Below are positions 50,410 through 58,435 of a DNA stretch of 64,000 nt, one piece after another. A program made the translations under genes and the position numbers. Each line of letters starts with the position of its first letter. Positions within the stretch are counted from its first letter, which is position 1. Source of the stretch: an uncultured Bacteroides sp. (GTDB lineage Bacteria; Bacteroidota; Bacteroidia; Bacteroidales; Bacteroidaceae). Under the pieces are notes generated by a model. It made no database searches. It saw nothing but the letters and a program-made list of their open reading frames with translations, and was not told the DNA's origin. Location of the stretch: NCBI GenBank assembly GCA_947038155.1, contig CAMQVH010000005.1:82929-146928 (forward strand), read 5' to 3'.

Positions 50410-53175
50410 ATGAATAAATCACTTTATATCGTAGCTTTCTCGTTGGCGTTTGCCACTACAGGGATAGCTCAAAATAATGAAGGACAAGATAAGACAGTCG
50501 ATCTGGGAACTCAGACGACAACCGAGTTACGGAAGACACAGGCGGTATCTACCATTTATTCGGACGAATTGGATAAAAATGCAACTACGAGTCCTTACAA
50601 TGCAATATATGGCCTGTTGCCGGGACTGACTGTGATGCAAAATACGAGTTGGGGAACCGACAAATCACGTTTAAATGTACGTGGTCGTGGCTCCTTGAAT
50701 GGAGATACGCCATTATTTGTGGTAGACGGTTTTGCCCGCCCGATCGAATATATCAATCTTTCGGAAATTGAATCAATATCCGTATTGAAAGACGGTGCTG
50801 CTACTGCTCTTTGGGGAGGTAGAGGCGCCAACGGCGTGGTGCTGATAACTACCAAACGCGGTATGTACAGTAAAAAGGAGATTAAGGTAGACTATAAGTT
50901 TGGACTAGGTCTGCCCGTAAACCAGCCGGAATTTGCCGACGCTTATACGTATGCAAAAGCCCGGAATGAAGCATTGAGATATGATGGCCTGCAACCGGAT
51001 ATGGACGAAGCTTCTTTTCTGGCCGGAGGTAATAGCGATCTTTATCCGAATGTTGATTGGCAGAAGGAAGCGTTGCGTAATCATACGACCAGTCATCAAC
51101 TGGATATTACTTTCCGCGGGGGAGGTAAGAGGCTGCGCTATTTCAGTGTCTTGAACTATAAGAATGATATGGGACTGTTGAATTCCAAGTATACAGACTA
51201 CACTGACCGCTATAATTCCCAGATGAAAAAGTATTTTCTCAATCTTCGCATGAATCTGGATGTAGATATCACAGATGCAACGAAATTGAAACTGAATATG
51301 CTCGGTATGCTGCGTGAAACGAAACGCCCTACCACATCGGAGGCTGCTTTGTTCGAACAGATATTCAATACTCCATCTGCCGCATTCCCTGTGCAGACTC
51401 AGAATGGACTCTGGGGTAGTAATAATGTGCTGAAAACAAACCCGATAGCCAATCTGGCGGACGTAGGCTATTATAAACTGAATCAGCGAATGCTGCAAGC
51501 AGACCTGCGGTTGGTACAAGACCTGTCTGTATTGACTCGCGGACTGAGCGCTGAACTTGCTATTGCCTATGATAATAACGCGACTTATCGGGAAACAGCC
51601 AAGAAAAGCTTTATGTATCAGACCATTGAGAAAGGTACCGACGGAGAACCGGTTTATACGAATTACGGAAATCCTAACGATGAATTGGAAATCAGCAACA
51701 AAGGATTGGCTAATCAATATATACATGCAAACTTTGAAGCGAAAGTCAATTACCACCGGACATGGGACAAACATGATTTTACTGCCAGTGCCATGTTCCG
51801 TCAGGAATCAATGACCTTGACAGGGGCTAATAATAGCCGTTACCGCCAGTACATTATCGGAACCGTAGGTTATAATTTTGATAATCGTTACATGGTGGAT
51901 GTTGTTGCCAACTGTTTCGGCAGTAGCGTATTGGGAAAGAACGATAAGTATCGTGCATATCCTGCCATATCCGCTGCCTGGATACTCTCGAACGAGAGTT
52001 TCATGAAAGGAATCTCCGCTTTTGATTATCTGAAACTTCGCGCTTCTTACGGGCGTTCCGGATATGATATCTATGATTATGACATGGATAAGCAATATTG
52101 GACAGGAAGCGGTTCCTACTATTTTCAGGCTGGAAATACCTCTGCCGGAAGCAGTCTGAAGGAGGGAGTGCTGGCTATGGAGCAACTCGACTTGGAAGTG
52201 GCAGATAAATATAATATCGGTTTGGATATGAGTTTGTTCAAAGGACTGACTTTTTCTATTGATGGTTTCTATGACAAACGCTCTAATATTTTAATTGACG
52301 GAAGCGGGTTGATATCTTCTGCAATCGGAGTTACCATTCCCCAGATGAATGCGGGAAAAGTGGAAACAAAAGGAACAGAACTCTCTGCTATGTGGAAAAA
52401 AGAGTATAAGAACTTCAGCTACTACATCGGTGCTAATTTCTCTTATGCTAAAAGTAAAGTCATAGAGAATGGTGAGGGGTATCAACCGTATGGCTATCTG
52501 TCTAAGAAAGGTTATCCTATCGGACAATGTTTCGGTTGGGAAGCGATCGGTTATTTTAGAGATGAGGAGGACATTAAGAACAGCCCTGTACAGAAATTCT
52601 CGGAAGTACGTCCGGGGGATGTCAAATATAGGGATTTAAATGGTGATAAAGTAATTGACAGTAATGATCAGAAAGCGATAGGATATTCTACTGCCATACC
52701 GGAGATTTACTATGGTATCAACCTAGGATTTGAGTATAAAGGTTTTGGGGTAGACGCTCTCTTCCAAGGGGTAGGGCATTATAGCGTGATGTTGAATACT
52801 GCAAGCGTGTACTGGCCGTTGAGAAACAACACAAATATCTCCAACTGGTATCTGAACGACAAAATCCGTTGGACGGAAGATACGAAAGATATTGCAAATG
52901 TTCCTCGTCTGACCACGCTGGATAATGCCAACAACTTCAGGAACAGTACACAATGGCTGGAGAACGGAAGTTACTTCAAACTTCGTAACCTGAATGTCTA
53001 TTATAATCTTCCTTCTTCTTGGGCGAGGAAAGTGAAGATGGAGAAGATTCAGGTATATGCGAGAGCTAATAATCTTTTCTCGCTGGATCATGTGAAATAT
53101 ATGAACTGTGAGGATCTGAAAATCAATTATCCGGATATGACTTCCGTTTATTTCGGATTGAATATTAACTTCTAA
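50410..53175 (+). CDS. Short SusC-type TonB-dependent transporter without the N-terminal Ig-like domain
   Basis: The start at 50410 has AAGAAG eight bases upstream; another ATG lies two codons earlier. The 921-residue protein has a signal peptide ending TGIAQ, then only about 25 residues before the plug (STIYSDELDKNATTSPYNAI). The carboxypeptidase-regulatory-like domain present in its neighbour and in the 24740 gene is absent. The plug has SISVLKDGAATALWGGRGAN, and the barrel ends in YFGLNINF. This shortened layout suggests a different assembly or TonB contact from classical SusC. The SusD partner follows at 14 bp. Confidence 0.88.
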   Translation: MNKSLYIVAFSLAFATTGIAQNNEGQDKTVDLGTQTTTELRKTQAVSTIYSDELDKNATTSPYNAIYGLLPGLTVMQNTSWGTDKSRLNVRGRGSLNGDTPLFVVDGFARPIEYINLSEIESISVLKDGAATALWGGRGANGVVLITTKRGMYSKKEIKVDYKFGLGLPVNQPEFADAYTYAKARNEALRYDGLQPDMDEASFLAGGNSDLYPNVDWQKEALRNHTTSHQLDITFRGGGKRLRYFSVLNYKNDMGLLNSKYTDYTDRYNSQMKKYFLNLRMNLDVDITDATKLKLNMLGMLRETKRPTTSEAALFEQIFNTPSAAFPVQTQNGLWGSNNVLKTNPIANLADVGYYKLNQRMLQADLRLVQDLSVLTRGLSAELAIAYDNNATYRETAKKSFMYQTIEKGTDGEPVYTNYGNPNDELEISNKGLANQYIHANFEAKVNYHRTWDKHDFTASAMFRQESMTLTGANNSRYRQYIIGTVGYNFDNRYMVDVVANCFGSSVLGKNDKYRAYPAISAAWILSNESFMKGISAFDYLKLRASYGRSGYDIYDYDMDKQYWTGSGSYYFQAGNTSAGSSLKEGVLAMEQLDLEVADKYNIGLDMSLFKGLTFSIDGFYDKRSNILIDGSGLISSAIGVTIPQMNAGKVETKGTELSAMWKKEYKNFSYYIGANFSYAKSKVIENGEGYQPYGYLSKKGYPIGQCFGWEAIGYFRDEEDIKNSPVQKFSEVRPGDVKYRDLNGDKVIDSNDQKAIGYSTAIPEIYYGINLGFEYKGFGVDALFQGVGHYSVMLNTASVYWPLRNNTNISNWYLNDKIRWTEDTKDIANVPRLTTLDNANNFRNSTQWLENGSYFKLRNLNVYYNLPSSWARKVKMEKIQVYARANNLFSLDHVKYMNCEDLKINYPDMTSVYFGLNINF

Positions 53176-53189
53176 AATGTGAGATAACC

Positions 53190-54839
53190 ATGAGAAAATA
53201 TATCATATTATATACAGGTTTGCTACTATCCGTTTCTGGGTGTAGCTTGCTCGAACTGGACGAATCGACTGGTTTGAACAGAGAAGAGGCTTATTCCTAC
53301 TTTAGCAATGTCAAGGGCTTGGCTACTTATGTTTATAGCCAGTTGCCCGGAGATCTCGGAGTGCTCAATGGGGCTTTGAGAGAGTCTGCAACGGACAATT
53401 CAGTTTATATTTGGAGTGACAACAGTGTTCACGACTTTTATAATAATGCCTGGAGTCCCAATAATGCAGTCGACAATATGTGGTCGAAGTGTTATGGAGC
53501 TATCCGTTCCGTTAATTCATTTCTCGAAAACTATTCCCAAGAGAGGCTGGAGCGTTTCCGTTGGAATGATACGTATGAAGAAGATATTGCCAAAGCTACT
53601 ATGTATCGTGAAGAATTGCGGGTGTTGCGGGCTTTCTACTTGTTCGAACTGGCCAAACGATACGGAGATATTCCATTATTGACACGTACGTATGCGTTGG
53701 ATGAGATCAATAGCGTGGAAAAGAGTTCTTTCAGCGAAGTGATAAAATATATATGCGATGAATGTAGTGATGCAGCTAAAACACTTCCCGTCAGTCATCA
53801 GGATTTTTGGGCGGAGACGGGACGTGTGACTAAAGGTACTGCGTTGGCATTGAAATCTCGTGCCCTTCTTTATGCGGCGAGTATGTTACATAATCCCAGT
53901 CAGGATGCTGATAAGTGGAAAGCTGCTGCCGATGCGGCTTATGCTATCATAAAAGAGAACTGGTACAGTCTGCCGAAAACGAATGCCGATCCTCTGTATG
54001 ATAAGAACGGTGGAAACGATGTTTTGAAATCTCCGCAATTAATCTTTGAGCGTAGAAATGGAGAAAGTTTTGACTTTGAAGCAAACAATCTGCCTATCAG
54101 TTATGAAAAGGGAGAAACCGGCAATGTACCTACCCAAAATCTGGTGGATGCTTTTCAGCTGACTAATGGAAAAGACTTTGACTGGGAACAGCTTGCGCCG
54201 GGGCAGAACCCGTATGAGGGCAGAGACCCACGGTTTTACAAAACAGTACTTTGCAACGGAGATACATGGATGAATTCAACTATTCAGTCTTATGAAGGCG
54301 GTAAAGATGGTGCTGGAACAGCCGGAGCGACTACCACCGGCTATTATTTGAAGAAGTATATGAACGAGACCGTTTCTCTTACTCCTTCTAACGAGAAAAA
54401 GAAACCTCATCATTTCATTATATTCCGTTATGCAGAGATTCTTCTGAACTATGCAGAAGCGATGGATGCCTGGAAGGGTGCCGATTATACGGATAATGAT
54501 CATCCATTGTCTGCACGTGCAGCACTGAATCAAGTACGTAGTGCAGCTGATATGCCTGCTGTTACAACGGATGGCGATGCATTTACTGAAAGTATCCGTC
54601 GTGAAAGACGCGTGGAACTGGCGTTTGAAGACCATCGGTTCTGGGACATCCGTCGTTGGAAGATAGGTGATAAGACCAAAGCCATTTATTGCATCAAGAT
54701 TACTCTGGAAAATGGTTCACCTGTTTATAAGAAAGAGTTGCTTGAAACACGTAACTGGGATGATAAGATGTATCTGTATCCTATACCACAGACAGAATAT
54801 TATAAGAATCCTAATTTAGGCCAGAATACGGGCTGGTAA
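53190..54839 (+). CDS. SusD-family lipoprotein, second pair
   Basis: The 549-residue lipoprotein has Cys18 followed by SLLELDEST. SusD landmarks are EEAYSYFSNVKGLATYVYSQL near the N-terminus, ELRVLRAFYLFELAKRYGDIPLL, and the C-terminal FRYAEILLNYAEAMDA, LNQVRSAADMP and RRERRVELAFEDHRFWDIRRWK. It is the last gene of the four-gene SusC-SusD-SusC-SusD run, followed by a hairpin. Confidence 0.9.
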   Translation: MRKYIILYTGLLLSVSGCSLLELDESTGLNREEAYSYFSNVKGLATYVYSQLPGDLGVLNGALRESATDNSVYIWSDNSVHDFYNNAWSPNNAVDNMWSKCYGAIRSVNSFLENYSQERLERFRWNDTYEEDIAKATMYREELRVLRAFYLFELAKRYGDIPLLTRTYALDEINSVEKSSFSEVIKYICDECSDAAKTLPVSHQDFWAETGRVTKGTALALKSRALLYAASMLHNPSQDADKWKAAADAAYAIIKENWYSLPKTNADPLYDKNGGNDVLKSPQLIFERRNGESFDFEANNLPISYEKGETGNVPTQNLVDAFQLTNGKDFDWEQLAPGQNPYEGRDPRFYKTVLCNGDTWMNSTIQSYEGGKDGAGTAGATTTGYYLKKYMNETVSLTPSNEKKKPHHFIIFRYAEILLNYAEAMDAWKGADYTDNDHPLSARAALNQVRSAADMPAVTTDGDAFTESIRRERRVELAFEDHRFWDIRRWKIGDKTKAIYCIKITLENGSPVYKKELLETRNWDDKMYLYPIPQTEYYKNPNLGQNTGW

Positions 54840-54846
54840 ATAAAAT

Positions 54847-54891
54847 ACGTGAGATACTGTTCTGTCTAAAAGTAGAAACAGTATCTCACGT
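54847..54891. terminator. Perfect 15-bp hairpin after the second SusD gene
   Basis: The arms 54847-54861 and 54877-54891 (ACGTGAGATACTGTT and complement) pair perfectly around a 15-base loop. No T run follows, so it may act as a bidirectional 3' end structure between the convergent SusD and HU-like genes. Confidence 0.6.
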
Positions 54892-54930
54892 TCAATAAAG
54901 CGAATCGTTAGCTCTCAGGCATATCAGATT

Positions 54931-55416
54931 TTATGCTGCGGGATCGGGATCCGGTGTTTCTCCACTGTCACCGCCATCCGGCTTTTCCGGATTATTTCCG
55001 CCATTGTTTCCCGATGAAGCATTGCTGCCGTTTCCTTCCGTCTTTTTAATGCTGACTTTTTCCAACATTTCCTTAAACTTATATCCCGGAGTAAATACAA
55101 TTTTTACCCGTTGGATGGTGTCGGCATCCACATCTTCTGCCGCATCCTGACTCTTGCAGTTCATTCCCGGGCGGAAACAACCGAAATCACCTAACTGCAC
55201 CGACAATCCTTTGTTCAGGTTTGTATTCAGCGCATCAATCAGTGCGTCAATCACGTGCTTCACTGCACCCTCGGGAATCATACCGTACATGGATACTTCC
55301 TTGCATAAATCTCTGAAATCTACCGTATTGGTAATAACATTCTGTGCTACATACTTTTCAGTCTTTGTCTTGTCAAAGCCGAAAACTCTTTTCTTGACAA
55401 CATACTTTAATGCCAT
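54931..55416 (-). CDS. HU-family DNA-binding protein with a Gly/Asn/Pro-rich acidic tail (HU-HIG type)
   Basis: The 161-residue protein has an HU/IHF-like domain (about 1-122). Its start MALKYVVKKRVFGFDKTKTEKYVAQ, the dimerisation helices and the VQLGDFGCFRP segment before the DNA-binding arm match the HU-HIG group (PF18291) found in Bacteroidetes, in which an HU domain is fused to a winged helix, an immunoglobulin or a glycine-rich tail. Here the tail (about 128-161) alternates GNGSNASSGNNGGNN with DGGDSGETPDPDP. Function is presumably chromosome architecture or regulation. A TATCTTTG box lies about 60 bp upstream. It is the downstream neighbour of a second HU-like protein. Confidence 0.8.
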   Translation of the reverse strand: MALKYVVKKRVFGFDKTKTEKYVAQNVITNTVDFRDLCKEVSMYGMIPEGAVKHVIDALIDALNTNLNKGLSVQLGDFGCFRPGMNCKSQDAAEDVDADTIQRVKIVFTPGYKFKEMLEKVSIKKTEGNGSNASSGNNGGNNPEKPDGGDSGETPDPDPAA

Positions 55417-55475
55417 AGTCTTTCTTTTTTTAATAGTTAGTTAATCTGTTATTTTTTTGTTTTGTGATCACGATG

Positions 55476-55483
55476 CAAAGATA
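55476..55483 (-). promoter_or_regulatory. -7 promoter box for the glycine-tailed HU gene
   Basis: TATCTTTG on the minus strand, 60 bp before the start codon. The 175-bp gap to the next gene is otherwise AT-rich with nothing else recognisable. Confidence 0.6.
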
Positions 55484-55592
55484 TGTGTTTGGAAATTCCT
55501 GACCAAGCCGAAATGAAGAAGTGCGTTAATAAATTCGTTAATATGAATTTGGGGTGAATGGGGCTATATTTACTGGCAGAATAGTTCTGACC

Positions 55593-56201
55593 TCAGACTA
55601 TCTTTCGTGCATAAACCACCTGTTTGCCTGCCCCGTAACGAATTAGTATCCCCTGTTCGATAAAACGGTTCAATTCATTTACGGCACGTAGTTTATCGTG
55701 TCCTGTCAGCCGACAATAATCTGCACGGGTTATGCAAGGGTATTTATTAAGGTGTTCATTTATCATCGCTAGGCATTCTTCTTCACTATGCCCTTTTCCG
55801 TGAGGGCGAGTGATGGACTCTCTGCGTTCGGGTTTCATTTGCCAGCCCACTTCTTTTTTAAACTGTTTGCTCACCCTGAAATTGACATTTTTCAGTTTAA
55901 TGGATTGCGCATGGACTTCTTTCTTGTTCATCACGGGAGGACCTTGCAGCGATACCGAAAAGAAACCGATGTCTCCCAGTTCAACAATCCATCCGTTTGC
56001 CAGTAAATCCCGCAGTTCGTTCTGGAAAGACTGCATGGCACCTGCCAGCATACTGCGGCTCATTCCTGTGAATTTGTGAACCCGGTCTAGAAATTCGTCT
56101 TGGTCAATGGTTCCCTTAGTAACCACACGGGGATGAAGAGGTTGCTCATCGCCAGATTGCTGAATGTCGGGCGTATCGTAGAGGTCGTAGTGTATGCTCA
56201 T
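55593..56201 (-). CDS. HU-family DNA-binding protein fused to a winged helix (HU-HIG type)
   Basis: The 202-residue protein joins an HU-like domain (about 20-125: RVVTKGTIDQDEFLDRVHKF, VELGDIGFFSVS) to a C-terminal winged helix-turn-helix (about 140-202: ECLAMINEHLNKYPCITRADYC, LNRFIEQGILIRYGAG). This is the HU-wHTH arrangement of PF18291. It lacks the usual extended basic HU arm. DNA binding and gene regulation are likely. Its promoter is embedded in four ACTATAGT boxes at exact 22-bp intervals, an arrangement expected of an autoregulated gene. It is the upstream gene of the two HU genes and divergent from the peptide locus. Confidence 0.82.
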   Translation of the reverse strand: MSIHYDLYDTPDIQQSGDEQPLHPRVVTKGTIDQDEFLDRVHKFTGMSRSMLAGAMQSFQNELRDLLANGWIVELGDIGFFSVSLQGPPVMNKKEVHAQSIKLKNVNFRVSKQFKKEVGWQMKPERRESITRPHGKGHSEEECLAMINEHLNKYPCITRADYCRLTGHDKLRAVNELNRFIEQGILIRYGAGKQVVYARKIV

Positions 56202-56271
56202 AATCGATTTTATTTTTTAGTTGTTTTCAATTGTCCGGTTGCCTGTTCGGATGTTTTTTTATTAGCAATTT

Positions 56272-56371
56272 CTTATTTCGTATGACTATAGTGTATCTTG
56301 CGTATGACTATAGTTATACGCAAAGATAACTATAGTCTCCCTTGCGTATAACTATAGTCATACGAAGTAAG
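56272..56371. promoter_or_regulatory. Array of four ACTATAGT operator-like boxes at 22-bp spacing, flanked by inverted arms
   Basis: The self-complementary octamer ACTATAGT occurs at 56285, 56307, 56329 and 56351, exactly 22 bp apart. The outer arms 56272-56292 and 56351-56371 are inverted repeats with one mismatch in 21. The -7 box of the HU-wHTH gene (56321-56328) lies immediately beside the third box and the predicted start site falls near the second. The region 56372-56657 is very AT-rich and shows no further gene or promoter I can name. Confidence 0.85.
56321..56328 (-). promoter_or_regulatory. -7 promoter box for the HU-wHTH gene inside the operator array
   Basis: TATCTTTG on the minus strand matches TAnnTTTG; it is 119 bp before the start at 56201, implying a 5' leader of roughly 110 bases. 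Confidence 0.6.
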
Positions 56372-56657
56372 ATTAGGCGGCAAACTTACTAAAATATATT
56401 GAATTGTTATGTTAATGTAGTAAGGTTAAGAATTTCAATGCTTCATTTTTTGTCTTTGAATGTATGTTGAATAACATAAATAATGGATAAATGAATATTT
56501 TATCTGTGATATTAACAAATATTCAATGTGATGTTTCTAGAATGTCGTTTTTTATTTCTTTTTTTTGCAAAAAAATAATGCGTGACATTAATGCGATGAA
56601 ATAACGGCAATCCCCATTTTATATGGATAAGCTATTTGTTCACCAAACAATACGAAT

Positions 56658-56777
56658 ATGAAAGCATTCACAGTGTTTATGCCAGTACACAATACTGATG
56701 CATACTTAAATGAGGCAATTGAAAGTGTATTAAAACAGGATTATACCAGAGACGTTGCTTCAATATCGGTGTCATAG
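56658..56777 (+). pseudogene. N-terminal fragment of a family 2 glycosyltransferase
   Basis: An ATG opens 39 codons reading MKAFTVFMPVHNTDAYLNEA and then IESVLKQDY before running into unrelated residues and a stop. The first 28 residues are the classical start of a GT2 enzyme (hydrophobic strand, PVHN, then ESVLKQ). The rest of the enzyme is missing, so this is a broken gene left by a deletion or rearrangement. It is directly upstream of another fragment and of an intact glycosyltransferase. Confidence 0.7.
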
Positions 56778-57024
56778 GGCACAAGTCAGTACTCAGCATC
56801 ATTCGGAGCAAAAAAATGGTTCACTTATTGTAAGGCAAGAAGCAATAGAATGGTTTGTGAGCAATATCGAAAAAAACTCCTCTTTAGGAATGGAAGTCGT
56901 AGAAAAGTTTTTGCCTTCATGGAACTTTTTGAATATGCACAATATGCTCACTCCAGAAACATATGTGCGAACCATTTATGAGATTGTAGATAAATTGCGT
57001 GATAGAAAAATCATAAATGTGTAA
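56778..57024 (+). pseudogene. C-terminal fragment of an unrecognised protein, out of frame with the upstream GT2 start
   Basis: The frame is open from before 56778 to a stop at 57022-57024 and encodes a sequence such as GSLIVRQEAIEWFVSNIEKN and SWNFLNMHNMLTPETYVRTI that looks like real protein. It is one base out of frame with the fragment at 56658, and no proper ATG precedes its likely start. It therefore looks like the tail of a gene whose middle has been lost. I recognise no family. Its stop overlaps the first ATG of the next glycosyltransferase, which suggests the two were once translationally coupled. Confidence 0.55.
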
Positions 57025-57940
57025 AAGGATGAAAGAGCTTAGTATTGTAATTCCTTTCATGAATGAGGGAGAAAACCTAAAGCGGACCTTAATAAGTATC
57101 ATGGAAACTGCAACGTGCCCGATAGATGTAATCATAGTTAATGATAATTCTACCGATGGTTATCCTTATAAGCAATTGGAAGAATCATTCGGAATAAGAA
57201 TGATAGAGAATGACAAAAGAATAGGGCCTGCTGCATGTCGTGAAATGGGAATATCGGCTATTGAAACTCCCTATTTTCTTACGGTAGATGCTCATATGCA
57301 GTTCGGCCAAGATGACTGGTGCAATGCTATAATCGAACAATTGAGAAAAAAACCGAATAGCATTTATTGTTGCCAAACAAAAGTGCTAAACGAAGATTGG
57401 GGGATTGAAGCAGGAACTCCGTATGGAGCAAAAATAAACTTCGCAGATGATGAAAAACTTTTAGAACCGGAATGGATTTACGAAGATATAGCTCCCGACT
57501 CTGGATTGATTAAAATACCTTGTGTTTTAGGAGCTACTTATTTCACCTCTAAGAGCTATTGGAAATATCTTAGAGGTTTGGAGGGGCTAAAAATGTATGG
57601 TAATGAAGAACCGTATATCAGTATGAAAGCATGGATGGAAGGAGGAGGCTGTTTCTTACTTAAAAGCATTGCCATAGGGCATATGTATCGAAAAGCATTG
57701 CCGTTCTCTGACGGGATTAGCTATCAAATCTATAATAAGTTATTGATTGCCGAAACGCTATTTCCTGCAGATTTGAAGCAAACTATATATAGCAAAATAG
57801 AGAAACAGTCACCCGATGAATTTAAAGAAGCTAAAGAGTGGCTGATTAAAGACTATAGGAGCATAAAGGAATTAAAGCTGTATTACAAAACGATATTGAG
57901 TAAGGATATAAATAGCTATATAACTGGTTGCGGATTCTAG
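57017..57940 (+). CDS. Glycosyltransferase with polypeptide GalNAc-transferase-like motifs (probable peptide O-glycosyltransferase)
   Basis: The 307-residue protein lacks a signal peptide, so it acts in the cytoplasm. A GT-A fold start (LSIVIPFMNEGENLKRTLIS, then VIIVNDNSTDG) is followed by Asp91-Ala-His93 in VDAHMQF, a DxH motif like the metal-binding one of mucin-type polypeptide GalNAc-transferases (GT27), where GT2 enzymes usually have DxD. Further on, GLKMYGNEEPYISMKAWMEG (from about 191) resembles the GT27 signature around WGGEN..S...W.CGG. It lies 43 bp before the precursor peptide, whose tail is Pro/Thr-rich. It probably glycosylates Ser/Thr of that peptide before export. An alternative start at 57029 is possible. 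The sugar donor is unknown and the GT27 link rests on motif reading by eye. Confidence 0.7.
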   Translation: MCKRMKELSIVIPFMNEGENLKRTLISIMETATCPIDVIIVNDNSTDGYPYKQLEESFGIRMIENDKRIGPAACREMGISAIETPYFLTVDAHMQFGQDDWCNAIIEQLRKKPNSIYCCQTKVLNEDWGIEAGTPYGAKINFADDEKLLEPEWIYEDIAPDSGLIKIPCVLGATYFTSKSYWKYLRGLEGLKMYGNEEPYISMKAWMEGGGCFLLKSIAIGHMYRKALPFSDGISYQIYNKLLIAETLFPADLKQTIYSKIEKQSPDEFKEAKEWLIKDYRSIKELKLYYKTILSKDINSYITGCGF

Positions 57941-57983
57941 ATAGCCATGCAACCTATTGTCTAATAATTAAAATTTCTTGTAA

Positions 57984-58343
57984 ATGAAAGAGAAAGATTT
58001 GACTAGTAAAGAACTCCTTGTTCAGAAGCTGGGCATGGAGTTTGATGAAGTAGCTCCCATTTTTAGTGAGGAAACACTTACTTCTATGACGATGTCTCAT
58101 GTGGTCGGTGGGGCAGGTGACACTTTTGGCACATGTACATTCGTTGGATGTAATGTGTACACGTCAAGATGTACTAAAGCGGCTCAAGTCTGTCAATCAA
58201 AAACTGAGTGTCCATCAAAAGGGACAGTGTGTGACAACAATACGAATGTTATGACATGCGGCGGACCTTCAACAAAACCAACTGACAAACCAACTGAATC
58301 TCCAACAGTTGAACCAACGGCTAAGCCTGCCAGTTTATTGTAG
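57984..58343 (+). CDS. Ribosomal peptide precursor: double-glycine leader, seven-cysteine core, Pro/Thr-rich tail
   Basis: The 119-residue protein has a hydrophilic leader (1-43, MKEKDLTSKELLVQKLGMEF and onwards) ending in MSHVVGG, the double-glycine site cut by C39 exporters. The core (44-119, AGDTFGTCTFVGC...) has cysteines at 51, 56, 63, 70, 76, 83 and 92, spaced 5 to 9 residues, and then a mucin-like tail (95-119) with four repeats of PT in a (K/E/S)PT context. An uneven number of cysteines suggests thioether or other modification, not only disulfides. It sits beside a glycosyltransferase, an S41 peptidase, a radical SAM/SPASM maturase and a C39 ABC exporter. I infer a modified secreted peptide, resembling GG-leader natural-product precursors of Bacteroidales. 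Activity is unknown. Confidence 0.8.
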   Translation: MKEKDLTSKELLVQKLGMEFDEVAPIFSEETLTSMTMSHVVGGAGDTFGTCTFVGCNVYTSRCTKAAQVCQSKTECPSKGTVCDNNTNVMTCGGPSTKPTDKPTESPTVEPTAKPASLL

Positions 58344-58346
58344 TAA

Positions 58347-58371
58347 AACAATTATGTATTATATAATTGTT
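58347..58371 (+). ncRNA. Hairpin immediately after the precursor gene
   Basis: The arms 58347-58355 and 58363-58371 (AACAATTAT and complement) pair over 9 bp with a 7-base loop, starting 3 bp after the precursor stop codon. It is a structured mRNA element rather than a gene. It may protect the precursor message from 3' decay. Confidence 0.4.
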
Positions 58372-58393
58372 CATATAAAAAACTACAGCGATG

Positions 58394-58435
58394 AGCATAA
58401 GCTGATTAATACTTTGTAAAGTCGGCTTATGCTTT
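58394..58435 (+). terminator. Second hairpin between precursor and S41 peptidase (partial terminator?)
   Basis: The arms 58394-58406 and 58421-58433 (AGCATAAGCTGAT with GTCGGCTTATGCT) pair with two G-U pairs and a 14-base loop, followed by TTAACTC. Partial termination here would favour the precursor over downstream genes, a common pattern for secreted peptides. Confidence 0.45.

Noticed and set aside
56658..57024. A single intact small glycosyltransferase
   Set aside because: The GT2-like start and the downstream frame are out of phase and together are far too short for a glycosyltransferase, so they are treated as fragments.
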